NCBI RefSeq assembly: GCF_001650025.1 | Contig: NZ_LVVY01000094.1 | Location: forward strand, 1-64,000 | From: Devosia elaeis | GTDB lineage: Bacteria; Pseudomonadota; Alphaproteobacteria; Rhizobiales; Devosiaceae | Direction of reading: 5' to 3' | DNA length: 64,000 bases | Shown: positions 59,163-64,000 of the stretch, piece after piece | Position numbering within the stretch: position 1 is the stretch's first letter | How the letters are laid out: each line of letters opens with the position of its first letter | Notes under the pieces: generated by a model | What the model was told of the DNA's origin: nothing | Databases searched by the model: none | What the model saw: only the letters and a program-made list of their open reading frames with translations | Made by a program: the position numbers and the translations under genes

Positions 59163-62100
59163 TCAGGCCCCGCTTTCCGCCAGTTTGGCGAGCTTTGCGA
59201 GGATGGCGGCGGCCCCTTTGAGCCGGTGTTCGGCACTGGGCCAATTGCGCACGAACACGAGTTTCTGATCGGGCTTGATCCGCACCTGGTTTGCCGGGTC
59301 GCTCACCAGCTTCACCAGGCCCGCCGGATTGGGAAATTCGTTGTTCCGCAGGCTGATCACCGCGCCCTTGGGGCCGGCATCGACCTTTTCGACATTGGCC
59401 TGCCGGCACAGCGCCTTGACCAGGATGACCTTGAGCAGCGCCTCCACTTCCTCGGGCAGCGGCCCGAAGCGGTCGATCAGCTCGGCCCCCGCAGCATCGA
59501 TGTCGCGGATATCGTTGAGATCGCCCAGCTTGCGGTAGAGCTGCATGCGCAGCGTCAGGTCCGGCACGTAATGCTCGGGGATCATCACCGGCATGCCCAG
59601 CGAAATGGTCGGGCTCCACTCGTTGCGGTCCTCGTATTCCTCTTCGCCGCTCTTGAGCGCCGCCACCGCCTCTTCCAGCATTGCCTGGTAGAGTTCGTAG
59701 CCCACCTCGCGGATATGGCCCGATTGCTCGTCGCCCAGCAGATTGCCCGCGCCGCGGATATCGAGGTCGTGGCTGGCCAGCTGGAACCCTGCCCCCAGGC
59801 TTTCCAGCGATTGCAGCACGCCCAGGCGCCGCTCGGCCGTGTCGGTCAATTTTTTGTCAGGCGGCACGGTGAACAGCGCATAGGCCCGCTGCTTGCTCCG
59901 CCCGATGCGGCCGCGGATCTGGTACAATTGCGCCAGCCCGAACTGGTCGGCGCGATGCACGATCAGCGTATTGGCGTTCGGAATATCCAGCCCCGATTCC
60001 ACGATCGTCGTCGCCAGCAGCACGTCGAACTTGTTGTCGTAGAAGGCATTCATGATGTCGTCGAGCTCGCCCGGCGCCATCTGCCCATTGGCGATGACGA
60101 AGCTCACCTCCGGCACCTGCTGACGCAGGAATTCGGCGATATCGGGCTGGTCCTTGATGCGCGGCACCACATAGAAGCTCTGCCCGCCGCGATATTTCTC
60201 GCGCAGCAGCGCCTCGCGGATCGACAGCGGATCGAAGGGCGAGATGAAGGTGCGGATGGTCAGCCGGTCCACCGGCGGCGTCGCCAGGAGGCTCAGATCG
60301 CGCACCCCGGTCAGCGCCAATTGCAGCGTGCGCGGAATCGGCGTCGCCGTCAGCGTCAGCACGTGCACATTGGACTTCAGCTCCTTCAGCCGCTCCTTGT
60401 GCGCCACCCCGAAATGCTGCTCCTCGTCGATGATCAGCAAGCCCAGATCGTTGAACTTGATCGACTTGCTGAGCAGCGCATGCGTGCCCACCACGATATC
60501 GACCTGCCCATCGGCCAGCCCGTCCTTGGTCGCCTTGAGCTCGGCCGCCGGCACCATGCGCGAAGCGTGCCGCACGCGCACCGGCAGGCCCTTGAAGCGC
60601 TCCGAAAACGTCTTGAAATGCTGCCGCGCCAGCAGCGTCGTCGGCACCACCACGGCCACCTGCTTGCCGCTCAGCGCCACCGCGAAGGCCGCCCGCAGCG
60701 CCACTTCGGTCTTGCCGAAGCCCACGTCGCCGCAGACCAGCCGGTCCATCACCTTGCCCGAGGTCAGGTCGTCGAACACCGCCTCGATGGCGGTCAACTG
60801 GTCCTCGGTCTCCTCATAGGGGAAGCGCGCCGCGAATTCCTCATAGGCGCCGGGATTGAGGTCCACCACATCGGCCTTCACCAGCAGCCGCTGCGCCGCC
60901 AGCTTGATGAGCTGCTCGGCCATTTCGCGGATACGCTGCTTGAGCTTGCCCTTCTTGGCCTGCCAGGCCACCCCGCCCAGCTTGTCCAGCGCCACCGATG
61001 CATCGTCGGACCCATAGCGCGTGAGCAGCTCGATATTCTCCACCGGCAGGTAGAGCTTGGTGTCGCCGGCATATTGCAGCTCGACGCATTCATGCGGCGC
61101 CCCGCCCGCCTCGATCACCTTGAGGCCGACAAAGCGTCCGATGCCGTGATCGACATGCACCACCAGGTCGCCCGCCGCCAGCGAGGCCGCCTCGGTCAGC
61201 GCGTCCTGCGCCTTCTTGCGGCGCTGCGGCCGCAGGATGCGTTCGCCCAGAATGTCCTGCTCGGACAGGACCAGCAGGTCCTTGGTCTCGAACCCGGTTT
61301 CCAGCGGCAGCACGACCAGCGACGTCGTCGCCGGGCTCGTGGTCTCGGCGTCGCGCCAGTTTTCCGCAAGGCGCGGATTGGTCAGCCCGTGATCCTTGAG
61401 CACCTGCGCCATGCGATCGCGCGTTCCCGCGCTCCAGCAGGCAACGATCGCCCGCCGTCCGGCGCGGCGCTCCGCCAGGAGCCGGTCCACCACCGCCTGG
61501 AACAGGTTGACGTCCGAGGCCGCGCGTTCCGCCGCGAAGCTGGGCGCGATATGTCCGCCGGCATCGTCGCCCCGCGCCGTCTGCGGCGACAGGAACGGCG
61601 AAAGCTGGATCACCGATGCGCCCGCCAGCGCCGCCGGCGCCACGTCGAGGTCATAGAGCAGCTCGGGCTTGATCGGTTTGTACGGCGCCCCTGCCCCGGC
61701 CACCGCCGGCGCCAGCCGCGCCGCCTCGCGCGCCTCGTAATAATCGGAGATCTGCTCGACGCGCTCGGCATAGGCCTCATTGGCCTGGTCGTCGAAGACG
61801 AAGGGCGCGTCCCCGGTGTAATCGGCCAGCCGGTCGAGATGGTCGTAGAAGAAGGGCAGCCAATGCTCGGTGCCCGAATAGCGCGATCCGCCGCTGACCG
61901 AGGCATAGAGCGTGTCGTCCACCGTATTGCCGCCGAAGGCCGCGGTGTAGTTCTGCCGGAAGCGGCGAATGGTCTCCTCGTTGAGCACCACTTCGCTCAT
62001 CGGCGTCAGGTCCACGCGCTTGAGATTGCCTGTCGTGCGCTGGCTGTCCGGGTCGAAGGTGCGGATCGATTCGAGCTGGCTGCCGAAGAAATCGAAGCGC

Positions 62101-62651
62101 AGCGGCGCCTCCGCCCCGGCCGGATAGAGGTCGATGAGCCCGCCCCGCACCGCGAATTCGCCGCTCTCGCGCACGGTCGGCACGCGCAGATAGCCATTGT
62201 TGGCCGCCCAGGCCATCAGCTTGTCGCTGTCCACCACGCGCCCGACCACCGCCGAGAACGACATGGTTTCCACCAGGTCGCGCGGCGGCAATTTCTGGAT
62301 CAGCGCGTTCACCGCCGTCAGCACGATCGCACCCCTGGCCCCGCCGGTCAGCGCCGCCAGCGTATTCATCCGCGCCGCGATGGTCACATTGTTCGGCGAG
62401 ACCCGGTCATAGGGCAGGCAATCCCAGGCCGGCAGCGTCAATATGGCATGGCCGGGCAGCATCGCCCCCAGCACCTCGGCCATCCGCTGCAACCGCCGCC
62501 CGTCCCGCGCCACGAAGACCAGGCTGGCCGCATCTTCCGGGGCATCCTTGAGCCGCTGCTCGACCAGGCGGGCAAGCACCATGGGCTGCATGCCGTCCGG
62601 CACGTTGGAAATGGCGCGGACGGGCGGATTGATGCCGGAAAGGTCGTTCAT
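59163..62651 (-). CDS. mfd: transcription-repair coupling factor Mfd
   Basis: Protein of 1162 residues, normal size. UvrB-like region near the N-terminus (LTLPAWDCLPYDRVSPN, GGLIDLYPAGAEAPLRFDFFGSQLESIRTFD). RNA-polymerase-interaction domain (about 490-560, GDLVVHVDHGIGRFVGL). RecG-like translocase: Walker A DVGFGKTEVALRAAFAV, LLIIDEEQHFGVAHKERLKELK, TLTATPIPRTLQLAL, ATTIVESGLDIPNANTLIVHRAD, YQIRGRIGRS. C-terminal TRCF domain ELIDRFGPLPEEVEALLKV. It recognises stalled RNA polymerase, releases it and recruits UvrA. It overlaps sdhE by 4 bp. Confidence 0.97.
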   Translation of the reverse strand: MNDLSGINPPVRAISNVPDGMQPMVLARLVEQRLKDAPEDAASLVFVARDGRRLQRMAEVLGAMLPGHAILTLPAWDCLPYDRVSPNNVTIAARMNTLAALTGGARGAIVLTAVNALIQKLPPRDLVETMSFSAVVGRVVDSDKLMAWAANNGYLRVPTVRESGEFAVRGGLIDLYPAGAEAPLRFDFFGSQLESIRTFDPDSQRTTGNLKRVDLTPMSEVVLNEETIRRFRQNYTAAFGGNTVDDTLYASVSGGSRYSGTEHWLPFFYDHLDRLADYTGDAPFVFDDQANEAYAERVEQISDYYEAREAARLAPAVAGAGAPYKPIKPELLYDLDVAPAALAGASVIQLSPFLSPQTARGDDAGGHIAPSFAAERAASDVNLFQAVVDRLLAERRAGRRAIVACWSAGTRDRMAQVLKDHGLTNPRLAENWRDAETTSPATTSLVVLPLETGFETKDLLVLSEQDILGERILRPQRRKKAQDALTEAASLAAGDLVVHVDHGIGRFVGLKVIEAGGAPHECVELQYAGDTKLYLPVENIELLTRYGSDDASVALDKLGGVAWQAKKGKLKQRIREMAEQLIKLAAQRLLVKADVVDLNPGAYEEFAARFPYEETEDQLTAIEAVFDDLTSGKVMDRLVCGDVGFGKTEVALRAAFAVALSGKQVAVVVPTTLLARQHFKTFSERFKGLPVRVRHASRMVPAAELKATKDGLADGQVDIVVGTHALLSKSIKFNDLGLLIIDEEQHFGVAHKERLKELKSNVHVLTLTATPIPRTLQLALTGVRDLSLLATPPVDRLTIRTFISPFDPLSIREALLREKYRGGQSFYVVPRIKDQPDIAEFLRQQVPEVSFVIANGQMAPGELDDIMNAFYDNKFDVLLATTIVESGLDIPNANTLIVHRADQFGLAQLYQIRGRIGRSKQRAYALFTVPPDKKLTDTAERRLGVLQSLESLGAGFQLASHDLDIRGAGNLLGDEQSGHIREVGYELYQAMLEEAVAALKSGEEEYEDRNEWSPTISLGMPVMIPEHYVPDLTLRMQLYRKLGDLNDIRDIDAAGAELIDRFGPLPEEVEALLKVILVKALCRQANVEKVDAGPKGAVISLRNNEFPNPAGLVKLVSDPANQVRIKPDQKLVFVRNWPSAEHRLKGAAAILAKLAKLAESGA

Positions 62652-62926
62652 TTTTCTATCCGGGCCTGATGATCGGCGATGACGCGGTCGAGAAAATCCC
62701 GGTCCACATGCGCCGGCGGCACTTCCTGGCCCATCACCCATTTGAGCAGGGGCGGGTCTTCCTCGTTCATAAGCGCCTCGAGCCGATCCAGTTCCGCCTG
62801 GCCATAGCCTTCCACATTGGCATCGGCAAAGGGTCCTAGGATCAGGTCCATCTCCTTGGTGCCCCGATGCCAGGCGCGATAGCGCAGCCGCTTGCGGCGA
62901 ATGGCAATGTCTTCACCGGCCGTCAT
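62648..62926 (-). CDS. sdhE: succinate dehydrogenase flavinylation factor SdhE
   Basis: Small protein of 92 residues, MTAGEDIAIRRKRLRYRAWHRGTKEMDLILGPF, with the RGTKE (RGxxE) signature followed by a helical bundle (ALMNEEDPPLLKWVMGQ). It assists covalent FAD insertion into SdhA. Adjacent and coupled (4 bp overlap) to mfd, the common arrangement in Rhizobiales. Confidence 0.93.
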   Translation of the reverse strand: MTAGEDIAIRRKRLRYRAWHRGTKEMDLILGPFADANVEGYGQAELDRLEALMNEEDPPLLKWVMGQEVPPAHVDRDFLDRVIADHQARIEK

Positions 62927-63052
62927 TGGACACCCATGATTGAACTTTGTTCCCGATTTGGACGTGTTCTTACGCGCGTTAATGCCGCTTGTCAGCCCTC
63001 AATCCGGTCTCCGGCAGGCCAACCATTTCCCAGCACCTCACCAGTTCCCAGT

Positions 63053-63147
63053 AGACCTCATCCTGAGCCCGTCGAAGGGCGAGGTCGTGGCACACAGCTC
63101 GTAGCGTGCCCGACCTCGTGGTTCGACAGGCTCACCATGAGGTCTCC
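63053..63147. repeat. dispersed inverted repeat, family B
   Basis: AGACCTCATCCTGAGCCCGT to CACCATGAGGTCTCC. First of three repeat blocks in the 625-bp gap 62927-63551 between sdhE and the SDR; nothing else is recognised there. Confidence 0.8.
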
Positions 63148-63185
63148 GAAAGCATCGCACGGATGGACGCTTTCCTTACCCACGG

Positions 63186-63263
63186 GGTCATTCCCGCGAA
63201 AGCGGGAACCCCTGTTTGCGCGCTCGTATCGATAACGGAGGTCCCCGCTTTCGCGGGGATGAC
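63186..63263. repeat. dispersed inverted repeat, family C
   Basis: GGTCATTCCCGCGAAAGCGG and GTCCCCGCTTTCGCGGGGAT in inverted arrangement, about 40 bp apart. Copy of the element at 11386-11461 in the opposite order. Confidence 0.75.
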
Positions 63264-63300
63264 ACCCTGAAAAATCACGTATTGGTGGCCTCAATAACCT

Positions 63301-63412
63301 ACCCCCCACTGGATGCGGCACCTCCCCCTTGACGGGCTCCGACCCGTCCCGCAGGGCAAATCTCTCCGGTGGAGAGATTTGAGGCGAGGAGGATGGGAGG
63401 GGGTGCGGGAGC
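63301..63412. repeat. C-rich/G-rich intergenic repeat with internal hairpins
   Basis: ACCCCCCACTGGATGCGGCA opens and GGATGGGAGGGGGTGCGGG closes. In between are hairpins such as GGGCTCCGACCCGTCCC and AAATCTCTCCGGTGGAGAGATTT. Related to those at 76-124 and 49825-49920. Confidence 0.55.
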
Positions 63413-63551
63413 CCCGATATCAGTACCCGGCACCACCTGCTGGCTCGCCCCCATTCTTCACCCCAGCTTCACGGCACATGAAGCCCGCCCCGGCTTATCG
63501 CCGCGCCGGAGATCGCCAAAAATGCCGGCCAGCCAATCCCAAGGAGCGTCC

Positions 63552-64000
63552 ATGTCCGACCAACCCAATATGTCCCGCCGTCTTCTCCTGGGCTCCGCCA
63601 TTGCCGGAGCCGGCCTGCTCGGCGCCGCCGGCGGCGCGCTGGCCGTCGGCACTGGTTCCACCGATCCTCAAACCATCGCCATCCCCGGCGAGCGCCGGCG
63701 TTTCGTCGGCAAGTCGGTCACCATCACCGGCGCCACGTCCGGTATCGGCCGCGCCGCCGCTATCGCCTTTGCCGCCGAAGGCGCCCATGTCGCCTTTTGC
63801 GGCCGCCGCACCCGGCTTGGCGCCGAAGTCGAGGCCGCCATTCGCGAGGCCGGCGGCGAGGCCAGCTATATCGAGGCCGATGTGCGCGAACCCGATTCGG
63901 TCGCCGCCTTCGTCACCGCGGCAGCCGAGCGCTACGGCCCGCCCCGGATCGCCTTCAACAATGCCGGCATCAGCTTCAGCCGCCGCCTGCACGAAACCGG
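63552..64000 (+). CDS. Tat-exported short-chain dehydrogenase/reductase (3' end beyond window)
   Basis: Partial gene, 149 residues visible. A twin-arginine signal MSDQPNMSRRLLLGSAIAGAG is followed by an SDR Rossmann: GKSVTITGATSGIGRAAAIAFAAEGAHVAFCGRR (TGxxxGIG), an Asp for the adenine (IEADVREPDS) and the NNAG motif (FNNAGISFS). The catalytic YxxxK should be past the edge. ATG 63552 is preceded by AAGGAG. Periplasmic SDRs are unusual since NAD(P) is cytoplasmic; the signal is clear. Substrate unknown. Confidence 0.88.
   Translation, partial: MSDQPNMSRRLLLGSAIAGAGLLGAAGGALAVGTGSTDPQTIAIPGERRRFVGKSVTITGATSGIGRAAAIAFAAEGAHVAFCGRRTRLGAEVEAAIREAGGEASYIEADVREPDSVAAFVTAAAERYGPPRIAFNNAGISFSRRLHET

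Noticed and set aside
59226-62669. Plus-strand open frame of 1147 codons opposite mfd
   Set aside because: It mirrors a strongly conserved gene; high GC leaves antisense frames open. The translation is rich in H/R/Q/G with no family motifs and no proper start site.

Overview
The window looks like the chromosome of a GC-rich alphaproteobacterium of the order Hyphomicrobiales (Rhizobiales), most likely Devosia or a close relative. This rests on the family mix: AapJQMP amino acid uptake, an NDUFS4-type complex I protein, IalB, SdhE next to Mfd, a ScfR-type regulator and a UgpC-type sugar ABC system. Several families of short palindromic repeats typical of alphaproteobacteria also sit between genes. 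I see no prophage, insertion sequence, CRISPR array, rRNA or origin. The species assignment is inference.

Layout. 0-3.1 kb: an autotransporter gene broken by an in-frame TAG. 3.4-7.7 kb: aapJQMP amino acid ABC operon (minus strand). 7.9-11.3 kb: metC-like lyase, PAP2 phosphatase, tRNA-Pro, NDUFS4-like protein, TraB/GumN protein. 11.5-21.6 kb: a sugar catabolic operon (minus strand) with binding protein, two permeases, UgpC ATPase and two dehydrogenase + TIM-barrel isomerase pairs; a divergent LacI regulator and two predicted operators control it. 21.7-27 kb: four tRNA genes are spread over 21.7-53.3 kb (Arg, two Glu, Ser), with HAD, ArsR, hemolysin III, DUF192, cold shock, glyoxalase and M15 peptidase genes around the first three. 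27-39 kb: Gre-factor homologue, DnaJ/VWA pair, two MFS transporters, nucleosidase, SleB hydrolase, DUF2076, a FlhB-like/FliK pair, a glycosyltransferase and a potassium channel with a zinc ribbon. 39.2-44.2 kb: ScfR-like regulator, single-domain response regulator, small membrane protein and a 903-residue symporter-histidine kinase. 44.4-49.6 kb: a HAAT-type (Liv/Urt-like) ABC operon. 50.1-52.4 kb: pxpBCA 5-oxoprolinase. 52.5-58.0 kb: two small proteins, tRNA-Ser, PRC-barrel, quinone oxidoreductase, TerC, YeeE/YedE pair and a UbiH-type hydroxylase. 58.2-62.9 kb: IalB, Mfd, SdhE. 63.5 kb to the end: a Tat-exported SDR, cut by the window edge.

How they work together. Three ABC uptake operons (amino acids, sugar, HAAT substrate) each carry a strong stem-loop directly after the binding-protein gene, a layout that raises binding protein over permease. 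The most unusual regulatory cluster is 39.2-44.2 kb. A CrbS-like transporter-kinase, an output-less receiver and a short-chain acyl regulator homologue are adjacent and point to sensing of short organic acids. Several operons show translational coupling by 1-8 bp overlaps (pxp, liv, mfd-sdhE, DnaJ-VWA, FlhB-FliK, YeeE-UbiH).
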